Assembly: GCA_910574345.1 (NCBI GenBank)
Contig: CAJSZV010000002.1
Span: 186,001 to 250,000, forward strand
Length of the DNA: 64,000 nt
Source of the DNA: Clostridiaceae bacterium
GTDB lineage: Bacteria; Bacillota; Clostridia; Lachnospirales; Lachnospiraceae
Direction: 5' to 3'
Positions 1 to 7,667 of the stretch are shown here, piece by piece. The number at the start of each line of letters is the position of its first letter. Within the stretch, counting starts at the first letter, position 1. The notes beneath the pieces are model-generated. The model saw only the letters and a program-made list of their open reading frames with translations. It was not told the DNA's origin and did no database searches. The translations under genes and the position numbers were made by a program.

Positions 1-2
1 CA

Positions 3-764
3 CTTGGTGCAGGAACCTGTATGGCTAAGATGGGAGTGATCTCCAACAACCTGGCTAATATTAACAATGATGGTTATAAGCCCAAGACAGCTGCGTTTTC
101 CGACCTTCTCAATTACAATCTCAATGATTCAGAAGGCGCTGTGACAGAGCTTATGGCAGGCAACGGAGTCCGTATGCAGAGGACTTACTCCACATACCGG
201 ACATCAGCCCTGGCCCCCAGTAACAGCGATATAGATTTTGCCATTTTGGATGACAACGCGTTTTTCATGCTGAGAGATCCGGCAACAGGCGAGATCAGCT
301 ACACCAGAGACGGACATTTCTACCGGGCGCAGATGGAGGACGGCTATTATCTCATGACGGATAACGGCAAGCTGGTCCTGGACCAGAATGGTGAGCCCTT
401 AAAGGCGGAAGTGCCGGATATCGAGCGTATGCTTGAGATGATGGAGGAAGGGTATGAACCGGAGGAAGAGGATGATGAGCTGGATGAAGAGGAAGAGGAT
501 CTGCCGAGAGTCAGCGCCTATACATTTTCCAATCCAAGCCGTCTTTTAAGCACAGAGGCCAATGAATATGTGCCCCCTGCGGGAATGGAGCCGATTCTGG
601 TGCCCCATGCCCAGATTCAGTCCGGCGTGCTGGAGCGTTCCGGTGTGGATCTGTCAAAGGAGATGGTAAAGATGATCGAGTGTCAGAGGGCGTATAGTTA
701 TGCTTTAAAGATGGTTCAGACGTCTGATGAGATTGAATCCACCATCAACTCTCTGAGAGGTTAG
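3..764 (+). CDS. Flagellar basal-body rod protein, FlgF/FlgG family (5' truncated)
   Basis: Part of the axial rod that links the MS ring to the hook. The frame is open from the window edge, so the true start lies upstream; the first visible ATG at 21 falls inside the conserved N-terminal rod motif (VISNNLANINNDGYK). The C-terminus carries the matching flagellar rod/hook helix (VDLSKEMVKMIECQRAYSYA...). Between them is an odd, very acidic stretch (EEEDDELDEEEEDLPR, about 460-510) not usual in FlgG or FlgF. Downstream lie cheC, cheD and cheV in the same direction. FlgF and FlgG cannot be told apart from this fragment, so no symbol is given. Confidence 0.9.
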   Translation, partial: LGAGTCMAKMGVISNNLANINNDGYKPKTAAFSDLLNYNLNDSEGAVTELMAGNGVRMQRTYSTYRTSALAPSNSDIDFAILDDNAFFMLRDPATGEISYTRDGHFYRAQMEDGYYLMTDNGKLVLDQNGEPLKAEVPDIERMLEMMEEGYEPEEEDDELDEEEEDLPRVSAYTFSNPSRLLSTEANEYVPPAGMEPILVPHAQIQSGVLERSGVDLSKEMVKMIECQRAYSYALKMVQTSDEIESTINSLRG

Positions 765-792
765 TTAGAACAGACAAGAATATGAGGTGCCT

Positions 793-1413
793 ATGAAATT
801 AAAAACATATGAAGATATGAATCTTCTGGAACTGGATGTCATGAAGGAGATCAGCAGTATCGGTACAAGCCATGCTGCCACAGCCCTGTCAAAACTCCTC
901 CAAAAAGAAATACGTATCACCATCCCGGAGGTGAATATCCTGGGATATGAAGAGGCGGTAGACAAGATCGGATATATTGAAGAGCTGGTGACCGCTACTC
1001 TGGTAAGGATGTCCAATGAAGTAAATGGTCTGATGCTCTTTATTTTTAAGCTGGATCTGGCCAATGCGGTGCTGGAGAAGCTGATCGGGAGGCGGTATGA
1101 TTCTTTTGAAGAGTTAGACGAACTGGCCTATTCCGCTCTGGAGGAGATCGGCAATATTATCATATGCTCTTATGTCAATGCTTTTACTCAGCTGGTAGGA
1201 GTGGAGATTGATCTGTCCGTTCCGAGTTCCACAGTGAATATGTTAGGCGGCGTTCTGACAGTTCCCATGGCGGAGTACGGATATGTGACAGATAAACTGA
1301 TGTATATCAATGCAGAATTTATTATGGGAGGCGAGAAGCTTTCTGATGGACTTTTGATGCTTCCTGACATCGAGTCCCTGAACAGTATCTTAGAGAAATT
1401 AGGGGTTTCATAA
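793..1413 (+). CDS. cheC: CheC, CheY-P phosphatase
   Basis: CheC dephosphorylates CheY-P and partners with CheD in Bacillus-type chemotaxis adaptation. The family has two copies of [DS]xxxExxN-(22)-P. The second copy is intact (S-x3-E-x2-N near residues 115-122, proline 23 residues later). In the first, D15-x3-E19-x2-S22 has serine where the amide-bearing Asn should be, although the proline at 45 is correctly spaced; this site may be weak or dead. The 206-aa start is ATG 793, because GAGG at 784-787 is spaced for it and not for the upstream GTG at 787. The stop overlaps the cheD start (TAATG). Confidence 0.92.
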   Translation: MKLKTYEDMNLLELDVMKEISSIGTSHAATALSKLLQKEIRITIPEVNILGYEEAVDKIGYIEELVTATLVRMSNEVNGLMLFIFKLDLANAVLEKLIGRRYDSFEELDELAYSALEEIGNIIICSYVNAFTQLVGVEIDLSVPSSTVNMLGGVLTVPMAEYGYVTDKLMYINAEFIMGGEKLSDGLLMLPDIESLNSILEKLGVS

Positions 1414-1904
1414 TGACTGACAAGGAATTAAAAGTAGGTATTGGTGATATGAAGTTTGCCAGGGGGGACAGCCGTATCATTACATACGCCCTTGGCTCGT
1501 GTATAGGGATAACTTTCTATGACCCCGCCATCAAATTAGGTGGGCTTTTGCATATTATGCTTCCTAACAGAGTGGATCCCAATGATCCGAAAGTATTCAA
1601 ATATGCAGACAGCGGGATTAAGGAGACCATCCGCAAGCTCTCCGCTTTCGGCATGCTGAAAAGCCGGACCATTGTAAAGATTGCCGGAGGAGCTAAGATG
1701 TTCGAGATGAAGGGAAGCGGGAGTTCTGATTTCGGCAACATCGGACAGCGAAACGCGGCTATGGTAAAAAAGGTTCTCATGGAAGAGAGGATGCGCATAT
1801 CCGCTGAGGATACAGGCGGAGCTTATGCAAGGACAATGTTGATCAATGTTGCGAACGGCGATGTGGTGATACGTACCGTAGGAAAGCCGGAGAAGCATCT
1901 CTAA
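1413..1904 (+). CDS. cheD: CheD, chemoreceptor glutamine deamidase
   Basis: CheD deamidates glutamines on chemoreceptors and, bound to CheC, tunes its phosphatase activity. The 163-aa protein shows the family catalytic triad with normal spacing: T24, C30 in the GSC motif and H47 in LLHIMLP. The KIAGGAKMF and NIGQRN motifs are also typical. The ATG overlaps the cheC stop by one base, which implies translational coupling and matches the known physical pairing of the two products. Confidence 0.95.
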   Translation: MTDKELKVGIGDMKFARGDSRIITYALGSCIGITFYDPAIKLGGLLHIMLPNRVDPNDPKVFKYADSGIKETIRKLSAFGMLKSRTIVKIAGGAKMFEMKGSGSSDFGNIGQRNAAMVKKVLMEERMRISAEDTGGAYARTMLINVANGDVVIRTVGKPEKHL

Positions 1905-1921
1905 GAGAGGAGACGATAAAA

Positions 1922-2866
1922 GTGGAAAAAGAAAAAGAAGGAATCCTTCTTGAATCAGGTACTAACGAGATTGAGATCATGAAGTTTACGATCCAGGGAG
2001 AGTTCTACGGAATCAATGTAGCTAAAGTAAAAGAGATCATGATGTCCGAGAAGGTAAAAGCCATGCCTCATGCTCATCCGGCAGTGGAGGGCATCTTCAA
2101 ACCCAGGGATCTTTTAATTACAGTCATTGATCTTGGATATTATCTGACGGGCGAGTATTTGGAGCACAAGAGCAGGGATCTGTTCATTGTGACCAACTTT
2201 AACAAGATGACCGTGGCTTTCCGTGTTCAAAGCATTGAGGGGATCAGCCGTATCTCCTGGAAGGACATTCAGAAGCCGGATAAGACCCTGACTCACGGAG
2301 AAGAAGGAGTGGCTACAGGTATCGCTCAGTGTGCAGGAGAGCTGGTTACCATTCTGGACTTTGAGAAAATCGTAGCGGAGATCGCACCGGAGACATCCAT
2401 TCAGATCTCAGAGGTAGAGCAGATGGGTGACCGTCCGATCTGTGATAAACCTTTGGTGATTGCAGAGGATTCCATTCTCCTTCAGAAGATGATTGACGAT
2501 GCTCTGCAGAGAGCCGGCTTTACCAATGTGACCAACTTTAACAACGGCCAGGAGGCTTGGAATTACTTAAAGACCATTCATCAGGATTCCGATCTTTACG
2601 ATAAAGTGAATCTGATTATCACGGATATCGAGATGCCTGAGATGGACGGACACCGCCTGACAAAGCTGATTAAAGATGATCCAAGGCTGAAACATCTTCC
2701 TGTGGTTATCTTTTCCTCCCTCATTGACGATCAGATGAGGATCAAGGGTGAGCAGCTGGGAGCCGACGAGCAGCTGACAAAACCTGAGATAGGCAACCTG
2801 GTGCATGTAATCGACAGATTGCTGGATCGGTTTGCCAGAGCAAGGAAAGCGGGGGAATTTGAGTAG
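1922..2866 (+). CDS. cheV: CheV, CheW-receiver coupling protein
   Basis: An adaptor that couples receptors to CheA through a CheW-like domain (about residues 15-165) and adapts through a C-terminal receiver domain (about 178-310). The receiver has the acidic pocket (AEDS), the phospho-acceptor Asp in LIITDIEMPEMDG and the switch Lys in LTKPE. The start is GTG 1922 behind AGGAG at 1908-1912. It is the third gene of the cheC-cheD-cheV run, 17 bases after cheD. A separate CheW is encoded at 37924, so both coupling proteins are present. Confidence 0.93.
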   Translation: MEKEKEGILLESGTNEIEIMKFTIQGEFYGINVAKVKEIMMSEKVKAMPHAHPAVEGIFKPRDLLITVIDLGYYLTGEYLEHKSRDLFIVTNFNKMTVAFRVQSIEGISRISWKDIQKPDKTLTHGEEGVATGIAQCAGELVTILDFEKIVAEIAPETSIQISEVEQMGDRPICDKPLVIAEDSILLQKMIDDALQRAGFTNVTNFNNGQEAWNYLKTIHQDSDLYDKVNLIITDIEMPEMDGHRLTKLIKDDPRLKHLPVVIFSSLIDDQMRIKGEQLGADEQLTKPEIGNLVHVIDRLLDRFARARKAGEFE

Positions 2867-2902
2867 TACAGGAAACAAAGGCAGGAAAGGAGAGACGTAA
2901 CA

Positions 2903-3835
2903 GTGAAGAAAAAGATAGCTGGCGGGGCCTTTTTTGCCCTTTTGATAGCAATGGCAGGAACTTTCTCAGCAAAAGCGGCCATGAGCGGATATTGGGAATT
3001 ATCAGATGACGAAAAGTACTGGATGTATATGTATTCCGGCTATGAATGGGCCCAGGACGAATGGATTGAGGACCAGGGAAAGACTTATTATTTGGATTCC
3101 AGCGGCCGCATGAAGACCGGATGGGTGGCGAACAAGGATGACAAGAAGAAGTATTATATGGGACCCGATGGGGCCATGTGTTTCAATATGTTCGCGCCCG
3201 ATGGCAAGTACGTAGGCCCCAACGGATGGAATCTGGACCAATATGACAAGTACCGCAAGGCAGTTAGATCCGAGATTAAAAAGTCCGCGCCAGGGAAGTC
3301 ATCCGGAAGGAACAAGAATACTGCTGAGGATCAATCCCAACAATTTTTCCTGCTGTCAGACCTGAATGGGGATGGCTATAAGGATCTCATTGTCATGTAC
3401 GGTGAACAGCAGGCGGAAAGCCTGAGGGAAATCGCCGTATGGATTCCGGAAGACGGAAAGTTTCAGCTTGCCGCGGAATTTGATAAGCCGGAAAAGGGAG
3501 ATTACTGTACTCTGTACCTGGATCCGGAAGGAGACGAAGTCTGGATGGAGATGACGGAAAAAAGCGGTGAGATGAATCTGTTTCAGATGGAATACGGCAG
3601 TGCAGTGATGGAGAATGTGTGGAGTTTTACCATGGAAACGGACGAAGCCGGTAATGGCCGGTATTATATTAACGGCAGTGAGGAAGACCGTGAGGTATGG
3701 GAACTCTTCATGGCCCGTGCACGGGAGCAGAGAGGTAATCAACCGCTTACTGGGTATCAGCCTGCCACAGAGGATAACATAGCAGCACAGGCAGACCGGG
3801 TGCTTGGTGAGGGTGAGATTGAGCTGTGGGATTGA
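2903..3835 (+). CDS. Secreted protein with choline-binding-type wall repeats
   Basis: The 310-aa protein starts at a GTG with GGAG at 2889-2892 and has a Sec signal peptide (KKK, hydrophobic core, AKA cleavage near residue 25). Residues about 30-105 hold aromatic wall-binding repeats (for example KTYYLDSSGRMKTGWV). After a charged linker comes a calcium-loop or FG-GAP-like motif (LSDLNGDGYKDLIVMYG) and a beta-rich C-terminus of unknown function. Such repeats bind teichoic acid or wall polymers in other Firmicutes. It lies 36 bp behind cheV, so it is probably co-transcribed; its role in motility is unproven. Confidence 0.75.
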   Translation: MKKKIAGGAFFALLIAMAGTFSAKAAMSGYWELSDDEKYWMYMYSGYEWAQDEWIEDQGKTYYLDSSGRMKTGWVANKDDKKKYYMGPDGAMCFNMFAPDGKYVGPNGWNLDQYDKYRKAVRSEIKKSAPGKSSGRNKNTAEDQSQQFFLLSDLNGDGYKDLIVMYGEQQAESLREIAVWIPEDGKFQLAAEFDKPEKGDYCTLYLDPEGDEVWMEMTEKSGEMNLFQMEYGSAVMENVWSFTMETDEAGNGRYYINGSEEDREVWELFMARAREQRGNQPLTGYQPATEDNIAAQADRVLGEGEIELWD

Positions 3836-3851
3836 GAGGAGGCTTATAGGA

Positions 3852-4205
3852 GTGACGGACAGCGAAAAACTGGATTTATTGCTTTCTGAGATGACAGGCA
3901 TGAAGTCAGAGATGCAGAGTATGAAGTCAGAGATGCAGAGTATGAAGTCAGAGATGCAGAGTATGAAGTCAGAGATGCAGAGTATGAAAGAAAAAGTGAC
4001 AGGTATTGAACTGCATCTTGAAAATGTTACTGATTGGAATATAAAGTTATTAGCAGAGAATCATTCGAATTTAGTTGATAAATTCAATGAATCGGTGAAG
4101 ACCGCTGACAAAACAGCCCTTTATGAAATCCATGTAAGGATGCTGACGGATAAGGTTGATAAACTGTCAAAGGAGGTTTCCAGCCTGAAACTTCGGATGG
4201 CTTAA
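3852..4205 (+). CDS. Small coiled-coil protein built on a 21-bp tandem repeat
   Basis: I do not recognise a named family. The start is GTG 3852, with AGAGGAGG at 3835-3842 correctly spaced; the frame is open further upstream without a ribosome site. The 117-aa product has heptads MKSEMQS repeated four times perfectly (residues about 17-44), followed by more heptad-like helix (LHLENV, DKVDKLSKEVSSLKL). It is predicted to be a soluble coiled coil with no membrane segment. Similar slippage-prone coiled-coil genes are common in Lachnospiraceae. It is the last gene before a terminator, with the flagellar and che genes upstream. Confidence 0.7.
   Translation: MTDSEKLDLLLSEMTGMKSEMQSMKSEMQSMKSEMQSMKSEMQSMKEKVTGIELHLENVTDWNIKLLAENHSNLVDKFNESVKTADKTALYEIHVRMLTDKVDKLSKEVSSLKLRMA
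3900..3983 (+). repeat. Four perfect 21-bp tandem repeats
   Basis: The unit atgaagtcagagatgcagag+t occurs four times head to tail without a mismatch, and a fifth, diverged unit starts at 3984. Because 21 bp is seven codons, gain or loss of units changes coiled-coil length by whole heptads without a frameshift. Confidence 0.97.
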
Positions 4206-4227
4206 TATGATTGCCTGAAAAACATAT

Positions 4228-4264
4228 GCCCCTGACCAGAGATTGTGTGGTCAGGGGCTTGTGC
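4228..4264. terminator. Hairpin between convergent genes
   Basis: GCCCCTGACCA (4228-4238) pairs with TGGTCAGGGGC (4248-4258), giving a perfect 11-bp stem followed by a T-rich run. It sits between the coiled-coil gene (+) and the ComFB gene (-), so it may end transcripts from both sides. Confidence 0.75.
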
Positions 4265-4309
4265 TTTTGAGAAACATCCGGCAATGCGCCGATGACGCAT
4301 TGGGTGGGA

Positions 4310-5098
4310 CTACAGCGGTTTTTTATGTCTGGGATTCTCACGGACCTTATTGCAGGCTTTCATGAATTCTGTCAACAGTGATATTTTATACTTATTCTCA
4401 TAATAACTGAGAAGAGGTGAGATGGAATCCTTGCTGGTAACCACGTATTTGGGAGGAAGGCCTGTCAGTGCCAAAGCGCAGACATCGGACATACAGCGGG
4501 GACAGGTGCATACATTGTGCTGTGTAAGCACGGTATCCAGGTCCTGACGCATGAGAAGCTGTTCCATAACATTGACAAACCGGTATTCCCGATCTTTCGT
4601 GTGGCTGGTAAAGTGGCTTTCCGGAATGATGGGATGTTCTTTCGCAGGAGCAGATGGAGCTTTGGAGAGCTCAGACTCAGCGACCAGCGAGATCTTCTCA
4701 GCTACCGGGAGAGGAGCTTCTATCTCAACTCCATCTGTAATAATGTCTTCTGCGGCTTGTTCCGGAACAGCAGGTTCTTCTTCTGTACTCTCCTGTACAG
4801 GTTCCTCTTCCGGTTCCGGAACAGCTTCTGTCCCGCCGGCAGGTTGTTCCTGTCTGGTCTCCTCCTCCAATTCTTCTGTCAGTTTCCCTAAAATCTCCTG
4901 GGAGAGACGGTCGTTTCTGCTTCCCTCGTCAACCACCGTAACTTTAGCCGGGGTTACAGTATGGGACTGGACGTCGCTTTTCTTCTCCAGTGCAGGAGAT
5001 GAGGCTTCATTCATTGCTTCAGAAGCCTCTGTTTCAGGAGATGCGCCATTGGTCAGAAGATCCATGACGTGTGATGTTTTGTTTGTTTTCTTAGCCAT
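4310..5098 (-). CDS. ComFB-domain protein with long acidic linker
   Basis: The 262-aa protein has a disordered Glu/Pro/Ala-rich N-terminal two thirds and a C-terminal ComFB domain (about 170-258). The domain shows the cysteine cluster C197-x-C199-x2-C202-x4-C207 followed by LALTGLPPKYVV, as in Bacillus ComFB. ComFB-type proteins have been reported in cyanobacteria to bind cyclic dinucleotides; whether this one does is inference. Its start overlaps the parA-like stop by 8 bp, so the two are translated as a unit. The pairing and the flagellar setting suggest a regulator or cargo for the ATPase rather than a competence role. Confidence 0.8.
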   Translation of the reverse strand: MAKKTNKTSHVMDLLTNGASPETEASEAMNEASSPALEKKSDVQSHTVTPAKVTVVDEGSRNDRLSQEILGKLTEELEEETRQEQPAGGTEAVPEPEEEPVQESTEEEPAVPEQAAEDIITDGVEIEAPLPVAEKISLVAESELSKAPSAPAKEHPIIPESHFTSHTKDREYRFVNVMEQLLMRQDLDTVLTQHNVCTCPRCMSDVCALALTGLPPKYVVTSKDSISPLLSYYENKYKISLLTEFMKACNKVRENPRHKKPL

Positions 5099-5876
5099 TG
5101 TGTGATACCTCCTTTAACTGGATATCCGGCGCAATCTCATTGAGGAACGCCTGATAGTCCTTCACCGCTGCCGAGCGGGGATTATATGAAAATATGCTCT
5201 CGCCGTGGGCCGGAGCTTCTGCAATCGCAACTCCGGAGCGGATCTTCGTGTCAAAAACCCGTGAATGAATCTGGCCTGCCAGCTGCTGTGCCATCTCCAG
5301 AACATCGCGGGATAAAAGGGTGCGCGGATTGAATCTGGTCAAAAGGATACCCAGAACATCAAGACCAGGGTTAAAGGATTCACGCACAGATTCAATGGTT
5401 TCTTTCAGCTGGGCAAGACCTACCAGACTGAGAATATCAGAAGCCATAGGAATAATCAAAAAATCAGAGACGGAATATGCGTTGACCGTCAGAAGATTCA
5501 GAGCAGGCGGTGTATCAATGACAATATAGTCATAAAAATCAAAAACAGGTTCCAGGGCATCTTTTAGAATGCACTCCCGGTTAGACGTGACATTGCCAAG
5601 GCCGTTGCTGCTTAAGGTAATATCAGACACAAGAAGATCCCCGTAATCACAGCGGACAAGAGCCTTAAGGACCGGAACGGAGCCCTTCATCACGTCAAGG
5701 ACTGTATGGGGATTAGACATGCCTGCGCCCAGGCAGAATCCTAAGTTACCCTGAGGGTCAAGATCAATACCTAAAACCCGTTTCCCCTGAAGAAAAAGTC
5801 CTGATATAAGAGCCGCGGATGTGGTAGTCTTGCCAACGCCGCCTTTCTGGTTGGATACTGTAATAATGATAGACAA
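5091..5876 (-). CDS. ParA/Soj-type ATPase, orphan
   Basis: A 261-aa deviant-Walker ATPase: KGGVGKTT at 11-18 with the signature Lys, IDLDPQG for switch I, and a Walker B-like YIVIDTPPAL. These ATPases position plasmids, chromosomes, chemosensory arrays or flagella. No ParB gene or parS-like array is near; the partner is the overlapping ComFB-domain gene. The start is TTG 5876 with GGAGGT at 5883-5888. FlhG/MinD2 is a possible alternative, but the sequence reads more like Soj and lacks the FlhG-type neighbours FlhF and FlhA in this window. A role in placing flagella or arrays is inferred from location only. Confidence 0.85.
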   Translation of the reverse strand: MSIIITVSNQKGGVGKTTTSAALISGLFLQGKRVLGIDLDPQGNLGFCLGAGMSNPHTVLDVMKGSVPVLKALVRCDYGDLLVSDITLSSNGLGNVTSNRECILKDALEPVFDFYDYIVIDTPPALNLLTVNAYSVSDFLIIPMASDILSLVGLAQLKETIESVRESFNPGLDVLGILLTRFNPRTLLSRDVLEMAQQLAGQIHSRVFDTKIRSGVAIAEAPAHGESIFSYNPRSAAVKDYQAFLNEIAPDIQLKEVSHNG

Positions 5877-5926
5877 AGCGGTACCTCCAAATATAGAAAT
5901 AGTAAAAATATTCTTTGCATATTGAT

Positions 5927-5966
5927 TTTATTATATAACATGTCAATAAATAAGTATAGATTAAAA
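5927..5966 (+). repeat. Direct repeat copy A flanking the Rpn segment
   Basis: It matches 7522-7561 at 36 of 40 positions with a constant offset of 1595 bp; the differences are all transitions (5932, 5934, 5945, 5964). Shared core: ATAACATGTC followed by ATAAATAAGTATAGATTA with one difference between them. The sigma-28-like -10 in copy B (GTCGATAA) reads GTCAATAA here. Confidence 0.9.
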
Positions 5967-6246
5967 ATGAAATTTTTCGGAATTACACAAACTTGGATAT
6001 GATGACGGAGATTATCCGGTCATGACTCTGTCAGTGTCCCCTTTCGGGAGTCATCCGCAGGAGGTAATTGATTCTATTTTACCATGGGAGGTCGGCTTTT
6101 ATCAAGGAGACTTTGTGCAAATATATTGACAGGAAGAGACGTTTTATATATACTACATATATCTTCGCCGAAGTTTCTCTTCGGCAGTGGTCGTTGCAGT
6201 TTCTGCAGATGTTCCATGAGATGAGTGTGTTGCAGAGAGAAAAGAG

Positions 6247-6275
6247 TTGAGATATAGCGGAACCTTAAGTATAAT
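6247..6275 (+). promoter_or_regulatory. SigA-type promoter for the Rpn nuclease gene
   Basis: TTGAGA (6247-6252), a 17-bp spacer and TATAAT (6270-6275), 51 bp before the gene start. Five of six bases match the -35 consensus and all six match the -10. It is a vegetative promoter and does not resemble the sigma-28 sites of the surrounding motility genes. Confidence 0.7.
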
Positions 6276-6326
6276 AGAACTATGATTCATCTCTGATGTT
6301 CCGTTAAAAAAGAAAGGGGATATCGG

Positions 6327-7328
6327 ATGATTATTTCACCAAAATTTGATTATTTTGTTAAAGAATTGTTTCATGATGCAACGGTACTTAAGTATTTTAT
6401 CGGGGATGTTATGGGGATTTCCCAGGAGAAAATACGCAGCGTGAGATTAAAGAATACATTTCTCAGGAAAAGATACCGAAAGCAAAAAGGGGGAATTCTG
6501 GATGTGCTGGCGGAACTGAATGATGATACGAAGATAGATATTGAACTGCAGGCAAAAGTTTATGAAGACTGGGATAAACGTCAGCTGTTCTATTTGTCAA
6601 GAATGTATGTGGAAGATATGCAGGTAGGAGAAGAATACTATACTTTGAAAAAGTGTGTGGGAATCAGTATTCTGAATTTTAACCTGACTGATCGGGAAAA
6701 GTATCATACTGTGTATTATTTAAGAGATGAAGAAGGCTATAAGCTGACCGAACTGCTTGAAGTACATATATTGGAGCTGAATAAGAAGCTGACCGGCCAG
6801 GCAGAGGTGAATGACTGGATACGTTTTTTTAATATAGAGACGGAGGAGGACATAAAGATGTTGAAGACAAAGAATCCCGGAATTCTGCGGGCCATAGGGG
6901 TGCTGCAGAGGCTGAGCATGAGTAATTCGCTGCGGCTGAGATATGAGGCATACTTAAAACGAGTGAGGGATGACCATGCATGGAGGGCTCATGTGTGGAA
7001 GGAAGCAGAGAGAGAAGGGATGGAGAAAGGAAGAGAAGAGGGAAGGAAAGAAGGAAAGGTAGAAGGAAGAGAAGAGGGAAGGAAAGAAGGAAAGACAGAA
7101 GGAAGAGAAGAGGGAAGAAAAGAGGGAAAAGCAGAAGGAAAAGCAGAAGGAAAAGCAGAAAATGTACTAAGCTTTCTAAATGAATACGGAAGAATTCCCG
7201 ATGATCTGAGAGCAAGAATTTTGTCGCAGAGAGATGTCGAGAAACTGGATAAATGGGTAAAGCTTGCGGCAAGGAGCCAGTCAGTGGAGGAATTTAAAGA
7301 GAAGGCCGGAATTAAAAACAAAGGCTGA
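6327..7328 (+). CDS. Rpn-family PD-(D/E)XK nuclease / transposase-like protein
   Basis: The 333-aa product opens with the family motif PKFDYFVKELFHD and has a nuclease core ILDVLAELNDDTKIDIELQ (about 60-79), where D, E and Q replace the classical D...ExK. Rpn proteins promote RecA-independent recombination and DNA cleavage; many are phase-variable defence or selfish elements. The C-terminal third is a run of 12-aa EGREEGRKEGKx units predicted to form a charged helix. It interrupts the motility island between the ParA-like gene and fliD, is flanked by direct repeats, and has its own SigA-type promoter. The ribosome site is AAAGGGG just before ATG 6327. Confidence 0.85.
   Translation: MIISPKFDYFVKELFHDATVLKYFIGDVMGISQEKIRSVRLKNTFLRKRYRKQKGGILDVLAELNDDTKIDIELQAKVYEDWDKRQLFYLSRMYVEDMQVGEEYYTLKKCVGISILNFNLTDREKYHTVYYLRDEEGYKLTELLEVHILELNKKLTGQAEVNDWIRFFNIETEEDIKMLKTKNPGILRAIGVLQRLSMSNSLRLRYEAYLKRVRDDHAWRAHVWKEAEREGMEKGREEGRKEGKVEGREEGRKEGKTEGREEGRKEGKAEGKAEGKAENVLSFLNEYGRIPDDLRARILSQRDVEKLDKWVKLAARSQSVEEFKEKAGIKNKG
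7027..7161 (+). repeat. 36-bp and 12-bp tandem repeats in the Rpn tail
   Basis: Three imperfect 36-bp units encode EGREEGRKEGK plus V, T or A, followed by 12-bp units encoding EGKA. All are multiples of three, so copy number can vary without a frameshift. The coding strand is almost pure purine here. Confidence 0.9.
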
Positions 7329-7516
7329 TTTTAAGGGGTTTAAGAAGACGGAGTATAATGGAACCCTATTCAAAAATATTTGGGGTAAAACGCTCTCTGA
7401 TGTGGAGACATGACACAGATGGATAGGAGCTTCAGCGCAGATACAGTCAGTAAAAAATCCCAGGAAAACCGTTGCTTAAAGAGCTTCCTTTTCACAAATT
7501 AGTTAAAACACGGCTA

Positions 7517-7544
7517 TTATGTTTATCACATAACATGTCGATAA
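7517..7544 (+). promoter_or_regulatory. Probable sigma-28 promoter for fliD
   Basis: TTAT (7517-7520), a 16-bp spacer and GTCGATAA (7537-7544). This is one base off the GCCGATAA seen at other late motility promoters in this window, with a spacer one base longer. It is 123 bp upstream of fliD and reads toward it. Confidence 0.55.
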
Positions 7545-7561
7545 ATAAGTATAGATTAGAA
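7522..7561 (+). repeat. Direct repeat copy B
   Basis: The second copy of the 40-bp repeat, in the same orientation as 5927-5966. It lies in the 339-bp gap between the Rpn gene and fliD and contains the -10 of the likely fliD promoter, so B is the better candidate for the functional original. The rest of the gap (7329-7516) shows nothing else I can name. Confidence 0.9.
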
Positions 7562-7667
7562 ACAATTATAAGGTAATTATGATACGGTCTGCCCATGGAT
7601 GAGGGGCATTTCCACCGGTTCAGGGAGGATATGGCGGGGCCGTACTGAAGTGAAAGGAGATACAGAG

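Larger units (their letters stand above)
5877..6326. other. Gene-poor gap before the Rpn gene
   Basis: This 450-bp AT-rich gap carries the ribosome site of the ParA-like gene, copy A of a 40-bp direct repeat (5927-5966) and the Rpn promoter (6247-6275). A 60-codon ORF at 6068-6250 has no ribosome site or recognisable sequence and is not called. I see no RNA gene. Confidence 0.6.

Noticed and set aside
6068-6250. 60-codon plus-strand ORF in the gap before the Rpn gene
   Set aside because: No ribosome site or recognisable sequence, and amino acid content typical of non-coding AT-rich DNA.
3900-7161. Tandem 21-bp and 36-bp repeats as a possible CRISPR array
   Set aside because: No spacers; units are contiguous, in frame and inside coding sequence, and there are no cas genes.
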